Positions 17,086-26,492 of a DNA stretch of 64,000 nucleotides are shown here, one piece after another. Source of the stretch: Enterobacter asburiae (GTDB lineage: Bacteria; Pseudomonadota; Gammaproteobacteria; Enterobacterales; Enterobacteriaceae). The notes beneath the pieces were generated by a model, which saw nothing but the letters and a program-made list of their open reading frames with translations, did not search any database and was not told where the DNA came from. Each line of letters starts with the position of its first letter. The first letter of the stretch is position 1. The position numbers and the translations under genes were made by a program. Location of the stretch: the NCBI GenBank assembly GCA_011754535.1, contig JAAQVN010000001.1, positions 868,001 through 932,000 on the forward strand. The letters are read 5' to 3'.

Positions 17086-19341
17086 ATGGCGCTTTCCAAT
17101 ACTGCTCAGCCAATTACCACGTCGCTGCGTAAAGTCGCGGCGGTCGTAGCCACAGCGGTTGCCGGCATGTCTACTTACGCACATGCTGCCGAAACCCAGA
17201 AAAAAGAAGAAACCATTACGGTAACCGCAGCACCTGCTGCCCAGGAAAGTGCCTGGGGGCCCGCTGCGACTATCGCTGCAAGGCAATCCGCCACCGGCAC
17301 GAAAACGGATACGCCAATCCAGAAGGTTCCGCAGTCTATTTCTGTGGTGACGGCCGAAGAGATGGCGCTGCACCAGCCGCGCTCGGTGAAAGAAGCCCTG
17401 AGCTACACGCCGGGCGTTGCGGTAGGTACGCGCGGTGCGTCTAATACCTATGACTATTTGATCATTCGCGGCTTCGCGGCGGATGGGCAGTCGCAGAATA
17501 ACTACCTCGACGGCATGAAAATGCAGGGGAACTTCTACAACGACGCGGTAATTGACCCTTACATGCTGGAGCGCGCCGAGATCATGCGCGGTCCGGTTTC
17601 CGTTCTGTACGGCAAAAGCAGCCCTGGCGGTTTGCTGAACATGGTCAGTAAGCGCCCGACAACCGAACCGCTGAAAGAGATCCAGTTCAAGGTGGGTACG
17701 GACAGCCTGTTCCAGACCGGCTTTGATTTTAGCGATGCGATCGATGATGACGGTGTTTACTCGTACCGTCTGACGGGCGTTGCGCGTTCGAACAATTCGC
17801 AACAGGAAGGTAAAGGCGAACAGCGTTATGCCATCGCGCCATCGTTCTCCTGGCGTCCGGATGAGAAGACCACCTTCACATTCCTCTCTTACTTCCAGAA
17901 CGAGCCTGAAACGGGCTACTACGGTTGGTTGCCAAAAGAGGGGACGGTTGATCCGCTGCCTAACGGCGATCGTCTGCCAACGAACTTCAACGAAGGCGCG
18001 AAGAACAACACCTATTCCCGTAACCAGAAGATGGTGGGATACAGCTTCGACCACGAATTCAACGATACCTTTACCGTGCGTCAGAACCTGCGTTATGCGC
18101 AGAATAAAACCTCGCAAAACAGCGTCTACGGCTACGGTATGTGTTCTGACCCGCTCTATTCGAGTAATCCGGCATCCAGCCCTTGCGCCAGCATTCCTCA
18201 ATCGCAGTGGGGCCATACGTTGACTCGCCAGTATGTGATCGATAACGAGAAGCTGGAAAACTTCACTGTCGACACGCAGTTGCAGAGCAAGTTCGCGACG
18301 GGTTCGTTCGATCATACGCTCCTGACCGGCGTGGATTTTATGCGCATGCGTAATGACATCGATTCGTGGTTTGGTTATGCCGGTTCCGTAGCTCCCTCTG
18401 ATATCTATAACCTCGATCGTAGCGATTTCGATTTCGGTTCACATCCTGGGCCGTCAGGTGCTTATCAGGTGCTGAACAAGCAAAAGCAGACCGGTATTTA
18501 TGCTCAGGATCAGATCGAGTGGGATAAAGTGCTGGTAACGCTGGGTGGCCGATATGACTGGGCCAATCAAGAATCTTACAACCGCGTGACAAATACGACT
18601 TCCGAGCGTAATGACACCCAGTTCACCTGGCGTGGCGGTGTTAACTACCTGTTCGATAACGGCGTCACCCCGTACTTTAGCTACAGCGAATCGTTCGAAC
18701 CGGCTTCTCAGACCGGAGCGAACGGCAACGTCTTTGCACCGTCTAAAGGCAAACAGTACGAAGCGGGCGTGAAATACGTTCCGAACGATCGTCCGATCGT
18801 TGTCACCGGCGCGTTGTACCAGCTGACCAAAACCAACAACCTGATGGCCGACCCTGCGGGTTCCTTCTTCTCCGTTGAAGGCGGCGAGATCCGCGCCCGT
18901 GGCGTAGAGCTGGAAGCGAAAGCGGCCCTGTCTGCGAGCGTGAACGTTGTCGGTTCTTATACCTACACCGATGCCGAGTACACCACGGACACCAACTACA
19001 AAGGCAACACGCCTGCTCAGGTGCCAAAACACATGGCGTCGCTGTGGGGCGATTACACGCTGTTTGATGGTGCACTGTCCGGTCTGACGCTGGGTACCGG
19101 CGTGCGTTATACGGGCTCCAGCTATGGCGATCCGGCGAACTCCTTCAAAGTAGGCAGCTACACCGTGGTGGATGCGCTGGTCAGATACGATCTTGCTCGC
19201 GTTGGCATGGCTGGCTCTAACGTTGCGCTTCACGTGAACAACCTGTTCGATCGTGAATACGTCGCCAGCTGCTTCAATACCTACGGCTGCTTCTGGGGTG
19301 CCGAACGTCAGGTTGTTGCCACCGCGACCTTCCGCTTCTAA
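17086..19341 (+). CDS. fhuA: TonB-dependent ferrichrome outer-membrane receptor
   Basis: FhuA imports ferrichrome and related siderophores using TonB energy, and in E. coli is the receptor for phages T1, T5 and phi80. The 751-residue precursor has a signal peptide ending AHA at about residue 34. A TonB box (ETITVTA, about 42-48) and the plug domain come next, then the 22-strand barrel. The last residue is Phe in TATFRF. The plug and barrel strands look almost identical to E. coli, but a surface-loop region with two cysteines (GYGMCSDP and SSPCAS) differs in sequence. It is followed by a hairpin before fhuC. Confidence 0.97.
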   Translation: MALSNTAQPITTSLRKVAAVVATAVAGMSTYAHAAETQKKEETITVTAAPAAQESAWGPAATIAARQSATGTKTDTPIQKVPQSISVVTAEEMALHQPRSVKEALSYTPGVAVGTRGASNTYDYLIIRGFAADGQSQNNYLDGMKMQGNFYNDAVIDPYMLERAEIMRGPVSVLYGKSSPGGLLNMVSKRPTTEPLKEIQFKVGTDSLFQTGFDFSDAIDDDGVYSYRLTGVARSNNSQQEGKGEQRYAIAPSFSWRPDEKTTFTFLSYFQNEPETGYYGWLPKEGTVDPLPNGDRLPTNFNEGAKNNTYSRNQKMVGYSFDHEFNDTFTVRQNLRYAQNKTSQNSVYGYGMCSDPLYSSNPASSPCASIPQSQWGHTLTRQYVIDNEKLENFTVDTQLQSKFATGSFDHTLLTGVDFMRMRNDIDSWFGYAGSVAPSDIYNLDRSDFDFGSHPGPSGAYQVLNKQKQTGIYAQDQIEWDKVLVTLGGRYDWANQESYNRVTNTTSERNDTQFTWRGGVNYLFDNGVTPYFSYSESFEPASQTGANGNVFAPSKGKQYEAGVKYVPNDRPIVVTGALYQLTKTNNLMADPAGSFFSVEGGEIRARGVELEAKAALSASVNVVGSYTYTDAEYTTDTNYKGNTPAQVPKHMASLWGDYTLFDGALSGLTLGTGVRYTGSSYGDPANSFKVGSYTVVDALVRYDLARVGMAGSNVALHVNNLFDREYVASCFNTYGCFWGAERQVVATATFRF

Positions 19342-19350
19342 TCGCTTTTT

Positions 19351-19375
19351 GGGCACGGTTCGCCGTGCCCTTTTT
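19351..19375 (+). terminator. Intrinsic terminator-like hairpin between fhuA and fhuC
   Basis: GGGCACGG-TTCG-CCGTGCCC is a perfect 8-base stem with a stable TTCG tetraloop, followed by five Ts. It begins nine bases after the fhuA stop and 41 before the fhuC start. It looks strong enough to stop most transcripts, giving much more fhuA than fhuCDB mRNA. Confidence 0.85.
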
Positions 19376-19391
19376 ATTTAAGTTGGCTGAC

Positions 19392-20189
19392 ATGCAGGAT
19401 AATAAAACGCAATCCGACACCACCTTTACGCTCAATCAACTCTCCTTTCGCGTACCCGGGCGCACGCTGCTGCATCCGCTCTCTCTGACGTTTCCGGCCG
19501 GTAAAGTGACGGGCCTGATTGGCCACAACGGCTCCGGTAAATCCACGCTGCTCAAGATGCTGGGGCGCCATCAGCCGCCTTCAGAAGGCGCTATTCTGCT
19601 GGATGACCAGCCGCTGGAGAGCTGGAGCAGCAAAGCTTTTGCTCGCAAAGTGGCCTATCTGCCGCAGCAGTTGCCTCAGGCGGAAGGGATGACGGTGCGT
19701 GAGCTGGTGGCGATTGGGCGTTATCCGTGGCACGGTGCGCTTGGGCGCTTCGGAGTCGCCGACAGAGAAAAAGTGGAAGAGGCGATTGCTCTGGTGGGGC
19801 TAAAACCGCTGGCGCACCGTCTGGTGGACAGCCTGTCCGGCGGTGAACGTCAGCGGGCGTGGATTGCGATGCTGGTGGCGCAGGACAGCCGCTGCCTGCT
19901 GCTGGATGAACCGACCTCTGCGCTGGATATCGCCCATCAGGTGGACGTGCTGGCGCTGGTGCATCGCTTAAGTCAGCAGCGTGGCCTGACGGTGATCGCG
20001 GTCCTGCACGATATCAACATGGCGGCACGCTACTGTGACTACCTCGTCGCGCTGCGCGGCGGCGAAATGATTGCTCAGGGCACGCCGTCTGAACTGATGC
20101 GCAGCGAAACGCTGGAACATATTTACGGTATTCCGATGGGGATTTTGCCTCACCCGGCCGGGGCTGCACCGGTGAGCTTCGTATACTGA
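19392..20189 (+). CDS. fhuC: Ferric hydroxamate ABC transporter ATPase
   Basis: FhuC is the cytoplasmic ATPase that powers ferric-hydroxamate import through FhuB. The 265-residue product has Walker A GHNGSGKST near residue 43, the Q-loop QQLPQ, the ABC signature LSGGERQR, and Walker B LLLDEP followed by the D-loop SALD. The H-loop is in VLHDINMA. The ATG at 19392 gives MQDNKTQSDTTF, which aligns with the E. coli start; an in-frame ATG nine codons upstream is less likely. It overlaps fhuD by one base (TGATG). Confidence 0.97.
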   Translation: MQDNKTQSDTTFTLNQLSFRVPGRTLLHPLSLTFPAGKVTGLIGHNGSGKSTLLKMLGRHQPPSEGAILLDDQPLESWSSKAFARKVAYLPQQLPQAEGMTVRELVAIGRYPWHGALGRFGVADREKVEEAIALVGLKPLAHRLVDSLSGGERQRAWIAMLVAQDSRCLLLDEPTSALDIAHQVDVLALVHRLSQQRGLTVIAVLHDINMAARYCDYLVALRGGEMIAQGTPSELMRSETLEHIYGIPMGILPHPAGAAPVSFVY

Positions 20190-21079
20190 TGCTGGATAAC
20201 ATTTCCCTTAGCCGCCGTCGTCTTCTGACGGCAATGGCGCTCTCACCGCTGCTGTTTAAAATGAATGCGGCGCGCGCTGCCACCGTCGATCCGCACCGCA
20301 TTGTGGCGCTGGAGTGGCTGCCGGTCGAACTGATGATGGCGCTGGGCGTCACACCGTATGGCGTGGCGGATATTCCAAACTATAACCTCTGGGTGAACGA
20401 GCCTAAGCTGCCGGACTCGGTGATCGACATCGGCCTGCGCACGGAGCCAAACCTCGAACTGCTCACTCAGATGAAACCGTCGTTCCTGTTCTGGTCTGCG
20501 GGCTACGGTCCGTCAGAAGAGACCATGGCGCGGATTGCGCCCGGGCGCGGTTTTTCCTTCAGCGACGGTAAAAAACCGCTGACCGTGGCGAAAAACTCCA
20601 TTAACGAGATGGCGCATTTCCTCAACCGCGAGGCGGAGGCCAAAAAGCATCTCGATGACTTCGATGCCCTGATTGCCGCCCTGAAGCCGCGTTTTGCCAA
20701 CCGGGGAGATCGCCCGCTGCTGATGGTGACGCTGCTGGATGCCCGCCATATGCTGGTCTTCGGTAAAAACTGCCTGTTCCAGGAGGTGCTGGACAGCTTC
20801 GGCATTAGCAATGCCTGGGAAGGGGAGATGACCTTCTGGGGAAGCACCGCCGTCGGTATCGATCGTCTGGCGGCGTTTCGCGATGTGGACGTGCTGTGCT
20901 TCGACCACGGCAACGAACGCGAGATGCAAACGCTGATGGCGACGCCGCTCTGGCAGGCGATGCCGTTTGTGCGCGAGAAGCGCTTCCAGCGCGCACCTGC
21001 AGTATGGTTCTACGGCGCGACGCTGTCGGCCATGCATTTTGCCCGCGTGCTGGATAACGCGCTGGGAGGCAAAGCATGA
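20189..21079 (+). CDS. fhuD: Ferric hydroxamate periplasmic binding protein
   Basis: FhuD carries hydroxamate siderophores from FhuA to FhuB in the periplasm. The 296-residue product has a twin-arginine signal (SRRRLLTAMALS at about 8-19, ending ARA near 30), so it is probably exported folded. It has the class III binding-protein layout joined by a long helix. The start overlaps the fhuC stop by one base, and the stop overlaps the fhuB start by four, so the three are translationally coupled. Confidence 0.96.
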   Translation: MLDNISLSRRRLLTAMALSPLLFKMNAARAATVDPHRIVALEWLPVELMMALGVTPYGVADIPNYNLWVNEPKLPDSVIDIGLRTEPNLELLTQMKPSFLFWSAGYGPSEETMARIAPGRGFSFSDGKKPLTVAKNSINEMAHFLNREAEAKKHLDDFDALIAALKPRFANRGDRPLLMVTLLDARHMLVFGKNCLFQEVLDSFGISNAWEGEMTFWGSTAVGIDRLAAFRDVDVLCFDHGNEREMQTLMATPLWQAMPFVREKRFQRAPAVWFYGATLSAMHFARVLDNALGGKA

Positions 21080-23058
21080 GTACGCGTATCGCCCGTTTCC
21101 CGGTGCTGCTGTTGTTCCTGCTTTTCCTGGTTGCGCTGGCTCTCACCGGGTTCAATCTCTCGACGGCATTACCGCGCGCACAGTGGGGCGCCGCGCTGGC
21201 CTCGCCGGATATCGACAATATTCAGCAGATGCTGTTCCACTACAGCCTGCTGCCGCGTCTGGCGATTTCACTGCTGGTCGGGGCCGGTTTAGGGCTGGTG
21301 GGCGTGTTGTTCCAGCAGGTGTTGCGTAACCCGCTGGCAGAGCCGACAACCCTGGGCGTCGCGACGGGGGCTCAGCTCGGGATCACGATAACCACGCTCT
21401 GGGCGTTACCCGGGGCGTTAACCGCGCAGTTTGCCGCTCTCGCGGGAGCGTGCGTGGTGGGGGCGCTGGTCTTTGGCGTCGCCTGGGGCAAGCGCCTTTC
21501 CCCGGTAACGCTGATCCTGGCCGGGCTGGTCGTCAGCCTCTACTGCGGCGCGATTAATCAGCTGCTGGTGCTGTTCCATCACGATCAGCTGCAAAGCATG
21601 TTCCTGTGGAGTACCGGTACGCTCACCCAGACCGACTGGAGCGTTGTGCAGCGCCTGTGGCCGCAGCTGGCGGGCGGCGTCGTGCTGACGCTGCTGCTGC
21701 TGCGTCCGCTGACGCTCATGGGGCTGGATGATGGCGTGGCGCGCAACCTGGGGCTGGCGCTGTCGCTGGCTCGCCTGGCGGCGCTCACCCTGGCGATTGT
21801 GCTCAGTGCTCTGCTGGTTAACGCGGTCGGCATCATCGGGTTTATTGGCCTCTTTGCGCCCCTGCTGGCGAAAATGCTCGGGGCGCGTCGCCTGCTGGCG
21901 CGTCTGCTGCTGGCGCCGCTGATTGGCGCGCTGATCCTCTGGCTTTCCGATCAGATCATTCTCTGGCTGGCGCGCGTCTGGATGGAAGTGTCTACGGGGT
22001 CGGCAACGGCGCTTATCGGGGCGCCTCTGCTGCTGTGGCTGCTCCCGCGCCTGCGCAGTATCAGCGCGCCGGCGATGGACGCCGGTGATAAGGTCTATGC
22101 TGAACGTCAGTCGGTGCTGTGGTTCAGCCTTGCCGGTCTGGCGGTGTTGCTTATCGCCTCGTTTGCCGCCCTCGCGTTTGGGCGCGATGCCGCAGGCTGG
22201 CACTGGGCAACGGGTGACTTACTCAATGAACTATTACAATGGCGCTGGCCGCGTATTCTCTCTGCGTTGTTTGCTGGCGTAATGCTGGCGGTCGCTGGCT
22301 GTATTATTCAGCGTCTCACCGGCAACCCGATGGCAAGCCCTGAAGTGCTGGGGATCAGCTCCGGCGCTGCTTTTGGCGTGGTGCTGATGCTGTTCCTGGT
22401 GCCGGGCAATGCGTTTGGCTGGCTGATGCCTGCCGGAAGTATCGGTGCGGCGGTCACGCTGATGATTATTCTGGTTGCCTCGGGCCGCGGCGGATTTTCT
22501 CCACACCGCATGCTGCTGGCCGGTATGGCCCTCAGCACCGCCTTTACCATGCTGCTGATGATGCTACAGGCGAGCGGCGATCCGCGCATGGCGAAGATCC
22601 TGACCTGGATTTCCGGCTCAACGTACAACGCCACCGCCAGCCAGGTTGCCTGGTCAGGAAGCGTTATGATCGTGCTGCTGGCAATTGTGCCGCTGTGTCG
22701 TCGCTGGATGACCATTTTGCCATTGGGGGGCGAAACCGCGCGTGCGGTTGGCTTAGCGCTGACGCCAACGCGCGTCGCGCTTCTGCTGCTGGCGGCGTGT
22801 CTGACGGCAACCGCCACCATGACCATCGGTCCGCTGAGCTTTGTAGGGTTGATGGCACCGCATATCGCCAGAATGATGGGTTTCCGCCGAACGATGCCGC
22901 ATATTGTGATGTCGGCCCTGACGGGCGGGGTCATTCTGGTGTTTGCCGACTGGTGTGGAAGGATGGTGCTGTTCCCGTATCAGATCCCGGCGGGCCTGCT
23001 GTCGACCTTTATCGGAGCGCCGTACTTTATCTATCTGTTGAGAAAGCAGAGTCGGTAA
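21076..23058 (+). CDS. fhuB: Ferric hydroxamate ABC transporter permease, fused double-length
   Basis: FhuB is the inner-membrane channel of the ferrichrome importer. The 660-residue protein is two homologous permease halves in one chain, each of about 10 membrane segments; most BtuC-family permeases are one half and dimerise. The repeated coupling and pore segments are visible as NPLAEPTTLGVATGAQLG in the first half and NPMASPEVLGISSGAAFG in the second. The glycine-rich loops VGIIGFIGLFAP and IGPLSFVGLMAP that contact FhuC also occur once per half. Length and fusion are as in E. coli. Confidence 0.97.
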   Translation: MSTRIARFPVLLLFLLFLVALALTGFNLSTALPRAQWGAALASPDIDNIQQMLFHYSLLPRLAISLLVGAGLGLVGVLFQQVLRNPLAEPTTLGVATGAQLGITITTLWALPGALTAQFAALAGACVVGALVFGVAWGKRLSPVTLILAGLVVSLYCGAINQLLVLFHHDQLQSMFLWSTGTLTQTDWSVVQRLWPQLAGGVVLTLLLLRPLTLMGLDDGVARNLGLALSLARLAALTLAIVLSALLVNAVGIIGFIGLFAPLLAKMLGARRLLARLLLAPLIGALILWLSDQIILWLARVWMEVSTGSATALIGAPLLLWLLPRLRSISAPAMDAGDKVYAERQSVLWFSLAGLAVLLIASFAALAFGRDAAGWHWATGDLLNELLQWRWPRILSALFAGVMLAVAGCIIQRLTGNPMASPEVLGISSGAAFGVVLMLFLVPGNAFGWLMPAGSIGAAVTLMIILVASGRGGFSPHRMLLAGMALSTAFTMLLMMLQASGDPRMAKILTWISGSTYNATASQVAWSGSVMIVLLAIVPLCRRWMTILPLGGETARAVGLALTPTRVALLLLAACLTATATMTIGPLSFVGLMAPHIARMMGFRRTMPHIVMSALTGGVILVFADWCGRMVLFPYQIPAGLLSTFIGAPYFIYLLRKQSR

Positions 23059-23066
23059 TAAAAGTA

Positions 23067-23092
23067 AACGGCAATCCTTGGATTGCCGTTTT
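23067..23092 (+). terminator. fhuB terminator
   Basis: AACGGCAATCC / GGATTGCCGTT form an 11-base perfect inverted repeat around TT, continuing into further Ts. It begins eight bases after the fhuB stop, ahead of a REP-like repeat and the convergent hemL gene. Confidence 0.85.
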
Positions 23093-23102
23093 AGTGTTTG
23101 CT

Positions 23103-23148
23103 CCCTCTCCCCGTGGGAGAGGGTTGGGGTGAGGGCACCAGGCCGCAC
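23103..23148 (-). repeat. REP-like palindromic repeat, copy B
   Basis: The core CCCTCTCCC-CGT-GGGAGAGGG (23103-23123) is followed by TTGGGGTGAGGG and CACCAGGCCGCAC. This is the same composite unit as at 8997-9056, in the opposite orientation. It lies between the convergent fhuB and hemL genes. Confidence 0.85.
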
Positions 23149-23151
23149 ATC

Positions 23152-24432
23152 TTACAACTTCGCAAACACCTTACGCGCAGCGTCGATGGTGTTATTGATA
23201 TCTTCTTCGCTGTGCGCCACGGACATAAAGCCCGCTTCGAACGCGGACGGTGCCAGGTACACGCCTTCTTCCAGCATCAGGTGGAAGAAGCGCTTGAAGC
23301 GTTCAACGTCGCACTTCACCACGTCCTGGTAGCAGGTCACGGTTTTCGCATCGGTGAAGAAAATCCCGAACATGCCGCCGACGTGGTTAACAACCAGCGG
23401 AACCCCCGCTTCTTCTGCGGCTTCCAGCAGACCGTTTGCCAACTGCGTGGTGCGGTCCGTCAGGGTTTCATGAATACCCGGCTGCGCCACTTCGGTCAGA
23501 CAGGCGAAGCCCGCAGCCATGGCAATTGGGTTACCGGAGAGCGTGCCCGCCTGGTAAACCGGGCCGGTTGGCGCCAGGGCCTCCATCACGTCCTTACGAC
23601 CACCGAAAGCACCGACCGGCATGCCGCCGCCGATGATTTTGCCGAGGCAGGTCAGGTCCGGCTCAACGCCGTAGTAAGACTGGGCACCCGCCAGCGCCAC
23701 GCGGAAGCCGGTCATGACTTCATCGATGATCAGCAGCGCGCCGAACTCGTCGCACAGGGCGCGCAGGCCCGGCAGGAAGTCAGGCTGCGGTGGGATGCAG
23801 TTCATGTTGCCCGCAACCGGCTCAACGATAATGCAGGCGATTTCCTGCGGATACTGCTCGAACGCCGCGCGAACGGTGTTCAGATCGTTGTAGGTGCAGG
23901 TCAGGGTGTGCTTCGCGAAATCCGCAGGTACGCCAGGCGAGTTTGGCTGGCCGAGCGTCAGCGCGCCGGAGCCCGCTTTCACCAGCAGGCAGTCCGCATG
24001 GCCGTGGTAGCAGCCTTCGAACTTGATGATTTTGTCGCGACCGGTAAAACCGCGCGCCAGGCGGATGGCGCTCATGGTGGCTTCAGTACCGGAGTTCACC
24101 ATACGCACCATGTCCATGGTAGGCACCAGTTCGGTCACCAGCTCCGCCATTTTCACTTCCATCTCGGTTGGTGCACCGAAGCTCAGGCCGCGCTGCGCGG
24201 CTTCGATGACCGCATTACGAATGGCAGGGTGGTTATGTCCGAGAACCATCGGCCCCCAGGAACCGACGTAATCGATATAGGCTTTGCCATCGACATCATA
24301 CAGATACGCGCCGTCAGCACGTTCAATAAACAGCGGCGTTCCGCCCACACCGGTAAAGGCGCGAACAGGTGAGTTCACGCCACCTGGGATAAGCTCGCGG
24401 GCTGCACTGTAGAGGTTTTCAGACTTGCTCAT
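23152..24432 (-). CDS. hemL: Glutamate-1-semialdehyde 2,1-aminomutase
   Basis: HemL converts glutamate-1-semialdehyde to 5-aminolevulinate with PLP, in the C5 pathway to heme. The 426-residue product matches E. coli in length. The PLP-binding Lys265 is in [10 protein letters not shown], and the cofactor-binding region [15 protein letters not shown] is near residue 120. The ATG at 24432 gives [14 protein letters not shown]; an in-frame ATG 12 codons upstream is not conserved. It is convergent with fhuB and divergent from clcA across 177 bases. Confidence 0.97.
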   Translation of the reverse strand: MSKSENLYSAARELIPGGVNSPVRAFTGVGGTPLFIERADGAYLYDVDGKAYIDYVGSWGPMVLGHNHPAIRNAVIEAAQRGLSFGAPTEMEVKMAELVTELVPTMDMVRMVNSGTEATMSAIRLARGFTGRDKIIKFEGCYHGHADCLLVKAGSGALTLGQPNSPGVPADFAKHTLTCTYNDLNTVRAAFEQYPQEIACIIVEPVAGNMNCIPPQPDFLPGLRALCDEFGALLIIDEVMTGFRVALAGAQSYYGVEPDLTCLGKIIGGGMPVGAFGGRKDVMEALAPTGPVYQAGTLSGNPIAMAAGFACLTEVAQPGIHETLTDRTTQLANGLLEAAEEAGVPLVVNHVGGMFGIFFTDAKTVTCYQDVVKCDVERFKRFFHLMLEEGVYLAPSAFEAGFMSVAHSEEDINNTIDAARKVFAKL

Positions 24433-24609
24433 GGCGTCGTTCCTGGTTCGTATAAAATGATTAAGCACACTATTCTAAGTGATTCGTGGAAGGTTATGAA
24501 ATTTTTAGCCGGGTAATGCTTTAAGATTTGTTAAGTATTTTTCAGGCGACGCAGGGAAGGTCTCTGGTAAAATCTTCGCGGCTTTTTGTATGATGAATAA
24601 GAACAGGAC

Positions 24610-26010
24610 ATGAAATCAGATTCTCCGTCTTTTGAAGAACAACAGTTTACGCGCGCCCAGCACCGAATCAGCATTCGGCGGCTGCTCAATCGCGATAAAA
24701 CGCCGCTGGCGATCCTGCTGGCCGCTGCCGTGGTGGGTACCCTTGCAGGCCTGGTTGGCGTGGCGTTTGAAAAAGCGGTTAATGCCGTACTCAACTGGCG
24801 AGTGGGAACCGTAGCCGGTTTCGCCGAGAGCGAATGGCTGGTCTGGGTAGCGGCATTCGGCCTGTCTGCGCTGTTTGCCATGGTGGGGTATTTTCTGGTG
24901 CGTAAATTCGCCCCGGAAGCGGGCGGGTCTGGCATTCCGGAAATTGAAGGCGCGCTGGAGGAGCTGCGTCCGGTGCGCTGGTGGAGGGTGATCCCGGTTA
25001 AATTCATCGGCGGCATGGGGACGCTGGGCGCGGGGATGGTGCTAGGCCGGGAGGGGCCAACGGTGCAGTTGGGGGGGAACGTCGGCCGCATGGTGGGCGA
25101 TCTGTTCCGTATGCGTAGCGCCGAGGCGCGCCATACGCTGCTGGCCACCGGTGCAGCGGCGGGGCTTTCTGCGGCATTTAACGCGCCGCTTGCGGGTATT
25201 TTGTTCATCATCGAAGAGATGCGCGCGCAGTTCCGCTACAACCTGATCTCCATTAAAGCGGTGTTTACTGGCGTCATTATGTCGAGCATTGTCTTTCGCA
25301 TCTTTAATGGCGAAGGGGCGGTGATTGAAGTCGGTAAACTGACCAACGCACCGGTGAACACATTGTGGCTATATCTGATCCTCGGCATGATTTTTGGCGT
25401 GGTGGGGCCGCTGTTCAATGCCTTTATCTTACGCGCTCAGGATATGTTTCAGCGCGTTCACGGCGGCAATACCACGAAATGGGTGCTGATGGGCGGCCTG
25501 CTGGGTGGCATTTGCGGCGTGCTCGGCTTTATCGAACCGAATGCCGCGGGCGGTGGCTTCGGGCTTATTCCCATTGCTGCAGCCGGAAACTTCAGCGTGG
25601 GTTTGCTGCTGTTTATGTTTATCTCCCGGGTTATCACGACGGTATTGTGCTTCTCCTCCGGCGCTCCCGGCGGGATTTTTGCCCCGATGCTGGCGCTGGG
25701 AACGCTGCTCGGCACCGCGTTTGGTATGGCGGCTGAGGCGGGTTTCCCCGCTTACCATCTGGACGCTGGCACCTTTGCCGTGGCCGGGATGGGGGCACTG
25801 CTGGCCGCGTCCCTGCGTGCGCCGTTAACCGGCATAGTGCTGGTGCTGGAGATGACGGATAATTACCAGCTCATTTTGCCAATGATCATTACCTGTCTCG
25901 GGGCGACACTATTAGCCCAATTCCTGGGTGGAAAACCGCTATACTCCACCATCCTCGCGCGTACCCTGGCAAAACAAGAGGCGGAGCGGGCCGCCACGCA
26001 GAATACTTGA
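24610..26010 (+). CDS. clcA: H+/Cl- exchange transporter
   Basis: ClcA is an inner-membrane homodimer that exchanges two chloride ions for one proton and supports extreme acid resistance. The 466-residue product has the three chloride-site signatures: GSGIPE (107-111), GREGP (146-150) with gating Glu148, and GIFAP. The proton glutamate is in FIIEE, and the pore tyrosine in KPLYS near the C-terminus. It is about seven residues shorter than in E. coli. AGGA precedes the ATG by a short spacer. Confidence 0.96.
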   Translation: MKSDSPSFEEQQFTRAQHRISIRRLLNRDKTPLAILLAAAVVGTLAGLVGVAFEKAVNAVLNWRVGTVAGFAESEWLVWVAAFGLSALFAMVGYFLVRKFAPEAGGSGIPEIEGALEELRPVRWWRVIPVKFIGGMGTLGAGMVLGREGPTVQLGGNVGRMVGDLFRMRSAEARHTLLATGAAAGLSAAFNAPLAGILFIIEEMRAQFRYNLISIKAVFTGVIMSSIVFRIFNGEGAVIEVGKLTNAPVNTLWLYLILGMIFGVVGPLFNAFILRAQDMFQRVHGGNTTKWVLMGGLLGGICGVLGFIEPNAAGGGFGLIPIAAAGNFSVGLLLFMFISRVITTVLCFSSGAPGGIFAPMLALGTLLGTAFGMAAEAGFPAYHLDAGTFAVAGMGALLAASLRAPLTGIVLVLEMTDNYQLILPMIITCLGATLLAQFLGGKPLYSTILARTLAKQEAERAATQNT

Positions 26011-26046
26011 ATGAATTACCAGGGTATTAGATAATGACGAAAAGAA

Positions 26047-26067
26047 TTGGGTGAATTTTACCCAATA
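26047..26067. promoter_or_regulatory. Inverted repeat upstream of erpA
   Basis: ATTGGGT and ACCCAAT form a perfect 7-base inverted repeat around GAATTTT, 23 bases before the erpA start. It could be an operator or an mRNA hairpin near the ribosome site GGAG. E. coli erpA is under IscR control, but this repeat does not look like an IscR motif. The function is unknown. Confidence 0.4.
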
Positions 26068-26089
26068 GCAGTATTCATGGGAGCATAAG

Positions 26090-26434
26090 ATGAGTGATGA
26101 CGTAGCTGTGCCGCTGGAATTTACCGAAGCAGCAGCCAACAAAGTGAAAACCCTGATTGCCGACGAAGACAATCCGGATCTGAAACTGCGTGTCTATATT
26201 ACCGGTGGCGGCTGCAGCGGCTTCCAGTACGGTTTTACCTTTGACGATCAGGTGAACGACGGCGATATGACCATTGAGAAGCAGGGCGTCGCGCTGGTGG
26301 TTGACCCGATGAGCCTGCAGTATCTGGTAGGCGGTTCGGTGGATTATACCGAAGGTCTGGAAGGCTCGCGCTTTGTGGTGACCAACCCGAACGCAACAAG
26401 CACCTGCGGGTGTGGTTCTTCATTCAGCATTTAA
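26090..26434 (+). CDS. erpA: Iron-sulfur cluster insertion protein ErpA
   Basis: ErpA is an A-type carrier that delivers [4Fe-4S] clusters to apoproteins, including the isoprenoid enzymes IspG and IspH. The 114-residue product has the three conserved cysteines, one in GGGCSGFQY near residue 42 and two in CGCGSSF near the C-terminus. It differs from E. coli ErpA at only a few positions by eye. GGAG lies nine bases before the ATG. It is followed by a REP-like element and the convergent yadS. Confidence 0.98.
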   Translation: MSDDVAVPLEFTEAAANKVKTLIADEDNPDLKLRVYITGGGCSGFQYGFTFDDQVNDGDMTIEKQGVALVVDPMSLQYLVGGSVDYTEGLEGSRFVVTNPNATSTCGCGSSFSI

Positions 26435-26450
26435 GCCTGAATGCGGATTG

Positions 26451-26481
26451 TAGGCCCGGTAAGCGAAGCGCCACCGGGCTT
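26451..26481. repeat. REP/BIME-type element
   Basis: TAGGCCCGGT-AAGCGAAGCGCC-ACCGGGCTTA closely follows the E. coli REP pattern (GGCCGGATAAG, then CGCCATCCGGC) with a G/C substitution in the stem. It lies between the convergent erpA and yadS genes. It belongs to a different repeat family from the three CCCTCTCCC elements in this window. Confidence 0.8.
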
Positions 26482-26492
26482 ATAAACGACGA

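Noticed and set aside
17074..18315. 413-codon frame on the minus strand opposite fhuA
   Set aside because: It lies wholly within fhuA and its translation is low-complexity Arg/Val-rich. It is a shadow of fhuA codon bias.
23098..24372. Long open frame (424 codons) on the plus strand opposite hemL
   Set aside because: hemL is fully conserved on the other strand. The opposite frame is rich in His, Arg and Gly as expected of a shadow of a GC-biased gene, and it has no conserved start context.
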